DNA from: CAVPMN01 sp963706425
GTDB taxonomy: Bacteria > Actinomycetota > Acidimicrobiia > Acidimicrobiales > Acidimicrobilacustridaceae
Direction: 5' to 3'
Assembly: GCA_963706425.1 (NCBI GenBank)
Contig: CAVPMN010000020.1
Coordinates: forward strand, 62,001 to 126,000
DNA: 64,000 bases
Shown in pieces: positions 44,485 to 53,174 of this stretch. Both the position numbers and the translations under genes were made by a program. The notes below the pieces were generated by a model, which did no database searches, was not told the origin of the DNA, and saw only the letters and a program-made list of their open reading frames with translations. Positions within the stretch are counted from its first letter, which is position 1. Each line of letters starts with the position of its first letter.

Positions 44485-45096
44485 GTGAGCGAATCCCCGC
44501 CCAACGTCGCACCTCTTGGCGCGGCGACGGTCGAGTTGCTGTGGATCCCGCTCGGTGCGGGTGCGAGCGTCGTCCGCCTGAGCGGTCGCACCTTCGAGGC
44601 GATCTCGGCGCTGGCCCAACGGCGACCTCGGTGCGCGCTCTATCACTCCGCGCTCGTCGTCGGGTTACCGGCCGGTCGGTTCACGATCGAGATGACGCCC
44701 GTGCCCGATCATCACGGGGATCGGCGAGGCGTCGTCGGCGAGGGACCCGTCGGGCTGCAAGGGGCCGGTCGCTTGCGGATCTTCCGCTACGAGATCCGCT
44801 GTTGGCGCAACGGCGTCATCCCCGATGCCCATCTCGCCCGGGCAACCGTCCGATTGCCGGTCGCCCTCGCCGATGCGGAGCGACTCGTCGCCCTCGCTCC
44901 GTCGGTGCCCACGCCGGTGTGGGGCCGCGACGAGCTGGGCGCCGGCGAGATGTGGAACTCCAACTCGGTGACCTCGTGGCTACTGGCCAGAGCCGGAGTC
45001 GACACGCAGACCCTCGTCCCGCCCGACCAGGGTCGAGCACCGGGCTGGTGGGCCGGTGTGGTGGTGGCCGACTCCAGGTCAGCCTCAGCGCGGTAG
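44485..45096 (+). CDS. conserved hypothetical protein with possible permuted-papain fold
   Basis: 203 residues from GTG 44485, immediately after the preceding stop. Recognisable blocks are RCALYHSALVVGLPAGRFTI, GVVGEGPVGLQGAGRLRIFR, YEIRCWRNGVIPDA, PTPVWGRDELGAGEMWNSNS, and RAPGWWAGVVV. The HSALVV block followed much later by WNSNSVTSWLL recalls NlpC/P60- or LRAT-like permuted papain folds, in which a His strand precedes the helix bearing the catalytic Cys. Here the helix position is Asn/Ser and no Cys is present, so hydrolase activity is doubtful. The family is unknown to me. Confidence 0.6.
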   Translation: MSESPPNVAPLGAATVELLWIPLGAGASVVRLSGRTFEAISALAQRRPRCALYHSALVVGLPAGRFTIEMTPVPDHHGDRRGVVGEGPVGLQGAGRLRIFRYEIRCWRNGVIPDAHLARATVRLPVALADAERLVALAPSVPTPVWGRDELGAGEMWNSNSVTSWLLARAGVDTQTLVPPDQGRAPGWWAGVVVADSRSASAR

Positions 45097-45147
45097 GGCG
45101 ATTCCCTAACCCCCAGCACTGCGACTCAACGCGCGAGGCTGGGCCGG

Positions 45148-46065
45148 ATGACCGACCGACCGCTCGAGCTGCTGGTGCGCCCGAGCCAGCCGGTCGACCT
45201 GGTCCGCACGCTCGGCGCCTTTCGGTTGGTCGCCGGCGATCCCGCCTTTCGGGTGGCGGCCGACGGCGTGTGGCGAGCCACCAACACCCCCCACGGACCG
45301 GCCACCATGCGGGCCGCCGGCACGGCCGCCGCCGAGGACGCGATCCATTTCAGCATCTGGGGCCCGGGGGCCGAGTGGCTGGGCGCGCTCGCCCCGCTCC
45401 TGATCGGCGAGGCCGACCAGCCCCCTGACTTGGCCGACCACCACCCGCTCGTGTCCGAGCTGCACCGGCGCCACCCGCACCTCCGGATGGGGCGGTCGAA
45501 CGCGATCGTCGAGTCGCTGGTGCCCGTCATCCTCGGGCAGAAGGTCACCACCATCGAGGCCAGCCGTGGCTATGCCGCGCTGGTGCGGCGCTTCGGCGAA
45601 CCGGCGCCGGGCCCCGGCGACCTCCGCATGCCACCCACCCCGGCGCGCCTGGCGACGCTGGGATACGCCGACCTGCATCCGTGTGGCATCGAACGCCGCC
45701 GAGCCGAGACGATCTTTCGTGTCTGCCGGCGGGCCGACCGCCTCGAGGCATTGAGCGTGGAGCCGCCGGCCGAGGCTCGCCGGGTGCTCGAGTGCTTCAC
45801 CGGCATCGGCCCGTGGACATCAGCCAACGTCACGCTGGTCAGCCACGGCGATCCCGATGCGGTGATCGTGGGCGACTATCACCTGCCCCATCTGGTGGCC
45901 TACGCCCTGGCCGGCGAGCGGCGCGCCACCGATGCACGGATGCTCGAGTTGCTCGAGCCCTATCGCGGACAGCGGGCCCGGGTGACCAAGCTGCTGATGC
46001 TCAGTGGCCGAAAGCCCGAGCGGCGAGCTCCGAAGCGACCTCTGCGGCACCTCGCCCGCCTGTAG
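45148..46065 (+). CDS. AlkA-like DNA glycosylase (HhH-GPD), second copy
   Basis: 305-residue member of the DNA-3-methyladenine glycosylase II family with an N-terminal AlkA-type domain (GDPAFRVAADGVWRATNTPH). The core has ILGQKVTTIEASRGYAALVR, the hairpin CFTGIGPWTSANVTLVSHG and the catalytic Asp in AVIVGDYHLPHLVAYALAG near residue 245. It differs from the shorter glycosylase at 41941 in having the extra N-terminal domain and DYHLPH in place of DFGVRA, so it may prefer different lesions. The tail is basic (RKPERRAPKRPLRHLARL). Confidence 0.87.
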   Translation: MTDRPLELLVRPSQPVDLVRTLGAFRLVAGDPAFRVAADGVWRATNTPHGPATMRAAGTAAAEDAIHFSIWGPGAEWLGALAPLLIGEADQPPDLADHHPLVSELHRRHPHLRMGRSNAIVESLVPVILGQKVTTIEASRGYAALVRRFGEPAPGPGDLRMPPTPARLATLGYADLHPCGIERRRAETIFRVCRRADRLEALSVEPPAEARRVLECFTGIGPWTSANVTLVSHGDPDAVIVGDYHLPHLVAYALAGERRATDARMLELLEPYRGQRARVTKLLMLSGRKPERRAPKRPLRHLARL

Positions 46066-46086
46066 GGCATCTGGGCCACGACACCA

Positions 46087-46279
46087 TCACTCCTTGAGCG
46101 CCACCGCGTTCGGCGTGACGTTCATCTTCGGCTCGTAGGCCTCGGCCTCGACCGCGTGCGCCTCGCCCGCCACCTCGACCCGCAGCGTTCTGGCGGCAGG
46201 TGTCGCACGGTCCGTAGAACCGGGCGGTCACGGGTTGCGAGCAGCGGGGGCAGTCGAAGGCGAGGGACTCGTCGGGCAC
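46087..46279 (-). CDS. small zinc-ribbon protein, frameshifted near 46189
   Basis: GTG 46279 gives MPDESLAFDCPRCSQPVTAR, then FYGPCDTCR: two CxxC pairs that should bind one zinc. After CR the frame needs to shift by one base; the next frame reads TLRVEVAGEAHAVEAEAYEP and then KMNVTPNAVALKE before TGA at 46087-46089. That tail is coherent and acidic, so I take the shift as an error. Corrected length is about 63 residues. Function unknown; likely a small metal-binding accessory or RNA-associated protein. Confidence 0.65.
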
Positions 46280-46342
46280 GCTTCGCACTCTCGCGCCGCG
46301 GCCCGATGAGGGCGCGGATACCCGCTCGTCGCTGCGAGGTTG

Positions 46343-46400
46343 TCCCCAGGTCGACCCTGCTTGTCCCCAACGCGTCCCCAGGCCGCACCCCGGAATCCCC
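46343..46400 (+). promoter_or_regulatory. helically phased array of four TCCCC boxes
   Basis: TCCCC begins at 46343, 46364, 46375 and 46396, spacings of 21, 11 and 21 bp, i.e. two, one and two helical turns. The extended boxes are TTGTCCCCAGG, TTGTCCCCAAC, GCGTCCCCAGG and GAATCCCCAGG. All face one side of the helix, as expected for cooperative binding by a regulator, 70-125 bp upstream of ATG 46468. Confidence 0.55.
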
Positions 46401-46467
46401 AGGGTTCCTCCTCTTCCTTCACACAGGGTGGTCGCCGTACCGTCCCTAGCGAGCGACGGAGGGACCG

Positions 46468-46731
46468 ATGAGCACGAACGCCGCCTACCAGGTGACCCTG
46501 AAGGATCAGACGACCGAGATCATCGATGGGGCCGACGCCTACCAGCAGGAAGGCCAGATGACCACCTTCTTCTGCACCGCCAGTGGCCGCCAGGTGGTCG
46601 ACTGCTGGAGCACCCGGTTGGCCAGCTTCCGCACCAGCGAGATCCTCATCATCCGCCGCCTCGATCGCACCCTCACGGCCGGCCCCGACCCGCAACTGGC
46701 TGGTCAAACCCGCACTGGGATGCGGGTTTGA
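46468..46731 (+). CDS. small hypothetical protein, 87 aa
   Basis: ATG 46468 is preceded by a good GGAGGG site at 46458-46463. The sequence MSTNAAYQVTLKDQTTEIID, then GADAYQQEGQMTTFFCTASG and VVDCWSTRLASFRTSEILII, suggests a small mixed alpha/beta or beta-barrel protein with two cysteines and no membrane segment or signal. The last eleven residues are encoded by the arm of the downstream terminator hairpin. I recognise no family. The long leader with a phased repeat array implies tight regulation. Confidence 0.6.
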   Translation: MSTNAAYQVTLKDQTTEIIDGADAYQQEGQMTTFFCTASGRQVVDCWSTRLASFRTSEILIIRRLDRTLTAGPDPQLAGQTRTGMRV

Positions 46732-46739
46732 CCAGCCAG
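46696..46739. terminator. perfect 19-bp hairpin between convergent genes
   Basis: CTGGCTGGTCAAACCCGCA (46696-46714), loop CTGGGA, then its exact complement at 46721-46739. The TGA of the forward small gene lies inside the second arm, and the reverse glycosyltransferase gene stops 15 nt beyond. Confidence 0.85.
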
Positions 46740-46753
46740 AACGCAAGGTTGGT

Positions 46754-47818
46754 TCAGGGGACGTAGGCGCCGGTCCACGCGAGGGTGGCGAGCAACACGA
46801 AGCCCGCCGCGCTCACCGTGAACGCCGGACGCTCCACCCGCTCGTCGGCGCAGTAGAGCGCCGCGGTGAGCACCAGCGGGAAGGCGTTGAGCCCGTAGCG
46901 CTCGAGCGAGTTGAGGTTGTCGGCGCTGAGCGCCAGCACCAGCACACCGGTGGCGAACGCCCCGTACGACACCGGCCACCGCCGGAAGGTGAGCACCAGC
47001 AGCACGAGGAACGCGAGCGCGAACGGCAGGTGCAGCCCATCGCCGAACCGCTCGGGACCGAACAGATCGGCCAGCCCGTCCCACACCCGGCCGAGCGGGT
47101 TCACCGGTTCGCCCCGCAGCTCCTCCTGCACGTTGAACGGCAGGAACGCATCGCCGAACGTGGCGCCCACCCACCACAGGTAGGCGCCGGCACCGACGAC
47201 CGGACCCAGCACGGCGGCGGCCCGCCCGACCCGATCACGTCCCGATGCCCCCGACCACGTGCGGGCCACCTCGATGACCGCCGGCAGCACCAGCACCAGG
47301 CCCACGGGCCGACAGCTGGCCGCCAGCAGGCCGGCCGCCGCCGCCCACCACCAGTGCCCCCGCCGCAGGGCCAGGAAGGCGCCCACCGCGCCCACCAGCA
47401 TCAGTGCCTCGGCGTAGCCCCACACCAGCACGAACGCCGACGGGAAGATCATCATCAGCCACACGGCCCGTAGGGCCGCACCGTGCCCACGGCCTTCGGC
47501 CCGCACCAGTCGCAGCACCAACACGCCCACGGCGAGGGCGGCCACGTTGGCCACCACCACCAGCGCCGCTCCTTCGGCACCGAACGCACCGCCGAGCAGC
47601 CGGCCGACCAAGGGGAAGCCCGGGAAGAAGCGCACGCCTTCGAGGTCGATGGCCTCGTAGCCGCGCTGGGCGATGTCGCGATACCAGGTGCCGTCCCACG
47701 CCAGCAGACCTTCGTCGAGGGCCGGGCCGTTCTCGCCCAGCCGGTCGGTGAGCACCCGTGCGCCCACGTAGGCCGCGCCCACGAGGACGCGCGCCACGAT
47801 CCACGCCGGCAGCACCAC
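46754..47818 (-). CDS. integral membrane mannosyltransferase-like protein (PIG-V type)
   Basis: 354 residues with about nine hydrophobic segments. DEGLLAWDGTWYRDIAQRGY near residue 35 is the D-x-x-W-Y signature of PIG-V/GPI-mannosyltransferase-2-like enzymes, and VRFFPGFPLVGRLLGGAF and WGYAEALMLVG follow. Such enzymes use a polyprenyl-phosphate sugar and act on the outer membrane face. The real start may be GTG 47888, overlapping the upstream stop by 4 nt (MSAVDEPIERE...), with a frameshift near 47845, because WRALADDLVVVLPAWIVARV is a coherent N-terminal extension. It ends at the reverse side of a strong terminator. Confidence 0.75.
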   Translation of the reverse strand: MVLPAWIVARVLVGAAYVGARVLTDRLGENGPALDEGLLAWDGTWYRDIAQRGYEAIDLEGVRFFPGFPLVGRLLGGAFGAEGAALVVVANVAALAVGVLVLRLVRAEGRGHGAALRAVWLMMIFPSAFVLVWGYAEALMLVGAVGAFLALRRGHWWWAAAAGLLAASCRPVGLVLVLPAVIEVARTWSGASGRDRVGRAAAVLGPVVGAGAYLWWVGATFGDAFLPFNVQEELRGEPVNPLGRVWDGLADLFGPERFGDGLHLPFALAFLVLLVLTFRRWPVSYGAFATGVLVLALSADNLNSLERYGLNAFPLVLTAALYCADERVERPAFTVSAAGFVLLATLAWTGAYVP

Positions 47819-47884
47819 GACGAGGTCGTCGGCCAGGGCGCGCCAACGCGACGTGCTCGCGCTCGATGGGCTCGTCGACCGCGC

Positions 47885-49462
47885 TCACGGCCGGGCCGGG
47901 AACACGGTGAGCTCGGCGTGCTCGTAGTAGTCGGTGCCGTTCTCGGTCACCAGCGTGGTCGACCCGGGTCGCAACGTGCCCAGCGTGGCGACCACGGCCT
48001 CGCACTGGCCCTCGAACGTCGCATAGCTCGGGCTCCAGACGACGAACACCCGTCCGCCGGCGGCCAGGGCGTCGACCTCTGCGGCGAACGCCGCGGGATC
48101 GGCCGCCGCGTTTCGTTCCTCGTAGTCGCGCCAGTCGACTCGCTCGGGACCGTCGAGGGTCGGGTAGACCACCTGGCGGACGTCGGCGGGCATCTCGCGC
48201 GCCCCGCCGGCCCGAGCTGGTCGGGGCAGTAGACGACCACGTCACCGGGTGCGGCTTCGGCACTCACCGCGTCGCCGATGACGCGCGCCTGGCTGCGCTG
48301 GCCCGACGACCTGATAGGCCGCGCCGATGACGCACAGACCGACGAGCACCACCGCGGCCGCGTCACGAGCCCAGCGCCCCACGAATCGGCTGAGGCCAGC
48401 GGCCACCAGCAGGGCGATGAGCGGGAACACGATCGCCGCGTAGCGGGTGGCATACGCGCTCCAGGTGGCGTAGCTCACGAACGCGCCGAGACCAAGCGCG
48501 AGCGCGATCACGGTTGCCTCACCGCGGAACTGCGGCTGGGTGCCCAGGTCGAGCTCGATGCGGCGGCGATCGATCGCCCTGCCGAACACGCCGAGCAGGG
48601 CCAGCACCAACAGGACGGCACCCACCAGCTCGGCGTCCTTGAAGTCGCCGCCGCCGAAGTCGGTGAGGGTGCTGGCCACGATGCTGGTGGGCCGCTGCGG
48701 GCCGGCCCAGGGCGTGCCGGTGCTGCGCGCCTGGTCGATCAACACTGGGAGCCACGGGAGGAAGGCCAGCCCGCCCACCACGACGGCCACCAGCACACGC
48801 CGGGCGCGTCGCCGCCGATCGGCATCGACGCTGCGCCAGGCGACCCATCCGACGACGAGGAACGTGGCGCCGACCAACCACATGGCCCAGTAGTGCGTGT
48901 AGAGCAGCGCCGCGGTGACACCACCGACGCCGACCAGCGCGGCCAGGCTGTCGGGCCCGCGCAGGCTGCGATCGACCAGCAGCCAGCCGGCGAAGGTCAG
49001 GAACATGACCAGCGAGTACATGCGGGTCTCGGTGGCGTACCGCAGCGCGAACGGGGCGATGGCCACGACGAGCAGCGCCAACCAGGCGAGCACCGGACCA
49101 CCCCGCCGGCGGCCCGCCCACCACGCCAGTGGCAGCGTGGCCACCGCGAACACGCCTGAGAGCGCGCGCACGGCCGCGTCACCCTCACCGAACCAGTCGA
49201 TCCAGACGTGAAGAAGCACGTAGTAGAGCGGTGGATGTCCGTCGCGACGAAGGGCGTCGGTGATCTGGTCGAGCGGCAGTGCCGCGATGTTGACCGAGAG
49301 GGCTTCGTCGAGCCAGAGCGGACTGGTGGTGACGAACCGCAGCACCACCCCTGCGGCCGCCGTGACCAGCGCGAGGGCGATCAGCTCGGGTGGGCTGGCC
49401 GTGGGTGCATCGGCGTCATCGGCCCCCGGGGCGCGCTGCACCGCACGGTCGGTCAGGCTCAT
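47885..49462 (-). CDS. GT39/ArnT-like membrane glycosyltransferase, two compensating frameshifts
   Basis: 525-residue enzyme from ATG 49462, preceded 7 nt upstream by TACGAT. LWLDEALSVNIAALPLDQIT holds the DE motif of the PMT/ArnT (GT-C) fold, HPPLYYVLLHVWIDWFGEGD follows, and about eleven membrane helices are visible. The frame slips near 48303 and returns near 48208: between them GQRSQARVIGDAVSAEAAPG belongs to another frame, and the end MPADVRQVVYPTLDGPERVD runs to 47885. The C-terminal 200 residues form a soluble outward-facing domain. It probably transfers a sugar from a polyprenyl phosphate to a wall or lipid acceptor. Confidence 0.82.
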
Positions 49463-49469
49463 CGCGGCG

Positions 49470-49509
49470 ATCGTAGTTCCGGCCCGCCTGGCCTCCCCGC
49501 CACTAGTGT
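49470..49509. promoter_or_regulatory. back-to-back -10 elements for two divergent glycosyltransferases
   Basis: Reverse TACGAT (49475-49470) ends 7 nt before ATG 49462; forward TAGTGT (49504-49509) ends 9 nt before ATG 49519. The two glycosyltransferase genes are thus probably expressed from one divergent control region. Confidence 0.5.
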
Positions 49510-49518
49510 CCGGCCCCG

Positions 49519-50817
49519 ATGGTGAGGGGACTCGATCGACGGTTCGCGCTCGCGCTTGCCGCGATCGTCGTGGTCGGGCTGGTGATCCGCCTCGCGTACA
49601 CGTTGGCGGTGTCGACCGATCTCGACACCGTGGGCGATGCGGAGACCTATCACCTGCTCGCCAACCAGCTGGCCGACGGTGAGGGCTACGTGCGCCCGCG
49701 TGTCGAACCACCGATGGCCACGGCCGAGTTCCCGCCTCTCTTCCCCGTGGTCGTTGCCGTGGCGTCCGTGTTCGGCGCCGACTCGGTCGACGCCCAGAAG
49801 CTCTTCACCAGCTTCTTCGGGTGCGCCACCATCGCGCTGGTAGGGCTGCTCGGCCGGCGCGCTGCGAGCGACACGCGCCCCTTCTCGAAGCAGGCGTCGA
49901 TGACCGGCCTGGTCGCAGCCGCGCTGGCTGCGACCTATCCCATGCTCATCCAGGTCGACGGCGCGCTCATGGCCGAGGCGCTCTACGTGCCGCTCGTGAC
50001 CGGCACCCTGTTGGCCACCTACGCCGCCATCGATCGCCCCTCCCTGTCGAGATGGGCCCTCGCCGGTGGTCTGGCCGGGCTGGCCGCGCTCACCCGCGCC
50101 GAGGCGTTGCTGCTGATCCCGTTGCTGTTCGTACCCGAGGCCTTTCGCCACGCGGGCTCGACGTGGCGCGCGCGCCTGGCGGCGGCCGGCGTGGCAACCG
50201 GCGCGCTCCTCCTCGTGATCTCGCCGTGGCTCATCCGCAACGCGGTGGTCTTCGAACGCTTTGTGCCGATCTCGAACAACAGCGCCACCCTCATCGCCGG
50301 CAGCAACTGCGATCTCACCTATTCGGGTCAGTACCGCGGGCTGTGGCGCTTCGAGTGCGTGCGCGACGTCGACATCAGCGGCGTCGACGAAGCCGAGGGC
50401 TTCGACCGCCTGCGCGAACGGGGCACCGACTACATCGCCGACCACCTCGACGAGCTGCCCCGCGTGGCGGCGATCCGCCTCGCGCGCACCTTCGGCCTCT
50501 ACGACCCCCAGGGGCAGATCAACTGGGAGTACTTCGAAGGCCGGCCCACCCAGTGGCAGACCGCCGGCCATCGCATCTTCCTCGTGCTCCTCCCGTTCGG
50601 CGCTGCAGGCGCGGTGCTGCTCTGGCGCCGAAAGGTGCCCGTCTGGCCGCTGCTGGCACCGTTCGCGCTGGTGGCCTTCACCACTGCGATCTCCTACGGC
50701 AACCAGCGTTTCCGCATCGCCGCCGAGCCCGGCCTGCTGGTGCTGGCCGCCGTGACGGTGACCTGGGGGGCCACGCGGGTGCTTCACTACACTGCCCGAG
50801 GCCCCGACGGAGAGTGA
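49519..50817 (+). CDS. GT39-family (PMT_2-like) membrane glycosyltransferase
   Basis: 432 residues with about ten hydrophobic helices. VGDAETYHLLANQLADGEGY holds the acidic D-x-E motif of the first outer loop, TAEFPPLFPVVVAVASVF is the usual second block, and VISPWLIRNAVVFERFVPIS precedes a soluble region. It belongs to the GT-C group that uses polyprenyl-linked sugars. It begins the forward glycan operon and is followed 4 nt later by the flavoprotein gene. Sugar and acceptor unknown. Confidence 0.85.
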   Translation: MVRGLDRRFALALAAIVVVGLVIRLAYTLAVSTDLDTVGDAETYHLLANQLADGEGYVRPRVEPPMATAEFPPLFPVVVAVASVFGADSVDAQKLFTSFFGCATIALVGLLGRRAASDTRPFSKQASMTGLVAAALAATYPMLIQVDGALMAEALYVPLVTGTLLATYAAIDRPSLSRWALAGGLAGLAALTRAEALLLIPLLFVPEAFRHAGSTWRARLAAAGVATGALLLVISPWLIRNAVVFERFVPISNNSATLIAGSNCDLTYSGQYRGLWRFECVRDVDISGVDEAEGFDRLRERGTDYIADHLDELPRVAAIRLARTFGLYDPQGQINWEYFEGRPTQWQTAGHRIFLVLLPFGAAGAVLLWRRKVPVWPLLAPFALVAFTTAISYGNQRFRIAAEPGLLVLAAVTVTWGATRVLHYTARGPDGE

Positions 50818-50821
50818 ACGA

Positions 50822-52384
50822 GTGACCCCAACCGACCCCGCCACCCCAACGCCCCAGCCCAACATCGTCATCATCGGCGCCGGTCCGGCGGGGCTCACCG
50901 CCGCCTACGAGCTGGCGAAGCGGGGCGTGACCGCCACCATCCTCGAAGCCGACACGGTCGTGGGCGGCATCAGCCGCACGGTCGAACGCGACGGCTGGCG
51001 CTTCGACATCGGCGGTCACCGCTTCTTCACCAAGGTCCCCGAGGTCGAAGCGTTCTGGCACGAGATCCTGCCCGACGAGGACTTCATGATGCGACCACGC
51101 ATGAGCCGCATCTTCTACCAGGGCAAGTACTACGACTATCCGCTCAGGGCGGTCAACGCGCTGCGCAACCTCGGCATCTGGGAGGCGATCCTCTGCGTGC
51201 AGTCCTACGTGTGGGCGCGCATCCGCCCGCCGAAGGACCAGACCAACTACGAGGGCTGGCTGGTTGCTCGCTTCGGCTGGCGGCTCTACCGCACCTTCTT
51301 CAAGTCCTACACCGAGAAGGTGTGGGGCGTGCCGGTGAGCAGCATGCCTGCCGACTGGGCCGCCCAACGGGTCAAGAACCTCTCGCTGTTCAGCGCGGTG
51401 CTCAACGCGCTGCTCCCCAAACGCAACCAGAAGGACATCACCTCGCTCATCGAGGAGTTCCAGTACCCGAAGTACGGCCCGGGGATGATGTGGGAGCGCT
51501 GCCGCGACCTGGTCGAGACGCAGGGCTGCAAGATCCTCATGGGCACCAAGGTCGTGGGCATCCGCCACGAGAACGATCGGGCCGTTGCGGTCGTCGGCGA
51601 GACCGCCGACGGGGCCCGCACCGACTACCCCTGCGACCACGTCATCTCGACCATGCCGATCTCGCAGCTGCTCGAGGCCATGGACCCTTCGCCTGCACCC
51701 TCGGCCGTGGCCGCCGCCGCCGACCTGCGCTACCGCGACTTCCTCACCGTGGCCCTCGTCGTGCCCGAGGCCTACAGCTTCCCCGACAACTGGATCTACG
51801 TGCACTCCACCGACGTGCAGGTGGGCCGCATCCAGAACTACGGGTCGTGGTCGCCCTATCTGGTCAAGGAGGGGCGCACCTGCCTCGGCCTCGAGTTCTT
51901 CGTGTTCGAGGGCGACGACATGTGGAACAAGCCCGACGACGAGCTGATCGAGCAGGGCAAGCGCGAGCTCGAGATCCTCGGCCTGGTCGATCCGACCAAG
52001 GTCGAGTCCGGCTACGTGGTGCGCATGCCCAAGGCCTATCCGTTCTACGACGAGCACTACCGCGCCAACGTGGCCCGCATCGTCGACTGGCTCGACGACT
52101 GCGCGCCCAACGTGCACCCCGTGGGCCGCAACGGCATGCATCGCTACAACAACCAGGACCATTCGATGTACACCGCGATGCTCACGGTCGAGAACATCCT
52201 CGACGACGCCGGCCACGACATCTGGGCGGTCAACGTCGAAGAGGAGTATCACGAGACCAAAGCCGCCCCGGCGGCCTCGACAGCCGATCGTGTGGGTCAG
52301 GCGGGAGGCACCGGTCGCGACGCTCCGGTGGTGTCGCGCACCGCCTACGGCGACGACCACCCCGTGAACCGCCCACCGTCCTGA
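50822..52384 (+). CDS. FAD/NAD(P)-binding oxidoreductase related to UDP-galactopyranose mutase
   Basis: 520-residue flavoprotein. NIVIIGAGPAGLTAAYELAK (residues 14-33) is the dinucleotide-binding fold, GGISRTVERDGWRFDIGGHR and FFTKVPEVEAFW are the family's second motif, and YRTFFKSYTEKVWGVPVSSM and ADWAAQRVKNLSL match the Glf-like branch found in glycan clusters. The end carries GMHRYNNQDHSMYTAMLTVE, the C-terminal FAD-contact region, followed by a low-complexity tail. It may interconvert a nucleotide-sugar ring form; a carotenoid/protoporphyrin-type oxidase activity is less likely. GTG 50822 is 4 nt after the previous stop. Confidence 0.82.
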   Translation: MTPTDPATPTPQPNIVIIGAGPAGLTAAYELAKRGVTATILEADTVVGGISRTVERDGWRFDIGGHRFFTKVPEVEAFWHEILPDEDFMMRPRMSRIFYQGKYYDYPLRAVNALRNLGIWEAILCVQSYVWARIRPPKDQTNYEGWLVARFGWRLYRTFFKSYTEKVWGVPVSSMPADWAAQRVKNLSLFSAVLNALLPKRNQKDITSLIEEFQYPKYGPGMMWERCRDLVETQGCKILMGTKVVGIRHENDRAVAVVGETADGARTDYPCDHVISTMPISQLLEAMDPSPAPSAVAAAADLRYRDFLTVALVVPEAYSFPDNWIYVHSTDVQVGRIQNYGSWSPYLVKEGRTCLGLEFFVFEGDDMWNKPDDELIEQGKRELEILGLVDPTKVESGYVVRMPKAYPFYDEHYRANVARIVDWLDDCAPNVHPVGRNGMHRYNNQDHSMYTAMLTVENILDDAGHDIWAVNVEEEYHETKAAPAASTADRVGQAGGTGRDAPVVSRTAYGDDHPVNRPPS

Positions 52385-52393
52385 GGGTGGGTT

Positions 52394-52399
52394 TAGGCT
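52394..52399 (+). promoter_or_regulatory. -10 element, leaderless type, for the GT2 gene at 52407
   Basis: TAGGCT ends 7 nt before ATG 52407; only 22 nt separate the two genes. Confidence 0.5.
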
Positions 52400-52406
52400 C
52401 GACACG

Positions 52407-53174
52407 ATGACCCAGGAGGGCGCGAACGAGCAGGGTGCGGGGCGCACCCTCGTCATCATCCCCGCCTTCAACGAAGAAGCGGCGCTGCCCGCCGTGCTCG
52501 ATGACCTGCGCCTCACCCGTCCCGACCTCGACGTGGTGGTGGTCGACGACGGCTCGGCCGACAGCACCTCGCTTGTCGCCGCCGAACACGGAGCGACGGT
52601 GCTGACGCTGCCGTTCAACCTCGGTGTGGGTGGCGCGCTACGCACCGGCTTTCGCTACGCCGCACGTCACGGCTACAACGCCGCTCTCCAGTTCGACGCC
52701 GATGGACAGCACGACGCCTCGGAGATCGCGACGTTGCTCGCAGTGATCAACGATGGGGTCGACATGGTGATCGGCAGCCGCTTCGGAGACGAGCGCAAGG
52801 CCTATGACGTGGGCCGCGTGCGGGCCGGCGCCATGGCCGTCATGCGGGTGGCAGTGCGTCAGCTCTCCGGACGGAGATTCACCGACACCACCAGCGGATT
52901 CCGAGCCTTCTCCCGCCCGGTGGTCGAGCTCTTCGCCCAGCGCTATCCCGACGAGTACCTCGAGACCGTCGAATCGCTGTTGCTCGCCTGTGCGCACGGT
53001 TTCACCGTGGAGGAGGTGCCCGTGCAGATGCACGCCCGACAAGCCGGCCAACCGTCGACGCGGCACATCCGCCTGCTCTACCACTACGTGCGGGTGCTCT
53101 TCGTGGTGGGAGCCAAGACACCCCGTCGGCGTCCCGGCCGCACGATCAACCACCCTGCAGGGGCGTCGTCATGA
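52407..53174 (+). CDS. family 2 glycosyltransferase (polyprenyl-phosphate mannose synthase-like)
   Basis: 255-residue soluble GT-A enzyme. TLVIIPAFNEEAALPAVLDD opens the fold, DVVVVDDGSADSTSL holds the nucleotide-binding Asp residues, and LQFDADGQHDASEIATLL has the DxD-like metal site. RFGDERKAYDVGRVRAGAMA and TDTTSGFRAFSRPVVEL match DPM1-like enzymes. It probably charges a polyprenyl phosphate with the sugar that the GT-C enzymes of this locus transfer. Its stop overlaps the DUF2304 start by 4 nt, a very common pair. Confidence 0.88.
   Translation: MTQEGANEQGAGRTLVIIPAFNEEAALPAVLDDLRLTRPDLDVVVVDDGSADSTSLVAAEHGATVLTLPFNLGVGGALRTGFRYAARHGYNAALQFDADGQHDASEIATLLAVINDGVDMVIGSRFGDERKAYDVGRVRAGAMAVMRVAVRQLSGRRFTDTTSGFRAFSRPVVELFAQRYPDEYLETVESLLLACAHGFTVEEVPVQMHARQAGQPSTRHIRLLYHYVRVLFVVGAKTPRRRPGRTINHPAGASS

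Noticed and set aside
46343..46400. TTGTCCCCA boxes as a possible DnaA-box cluster or origin
   Set aside because: Each differs from the actinobacterial TTGTCCACA box, no AT-rich unwinding region is near, and dnaA, dnaN and gyr genes are absent.
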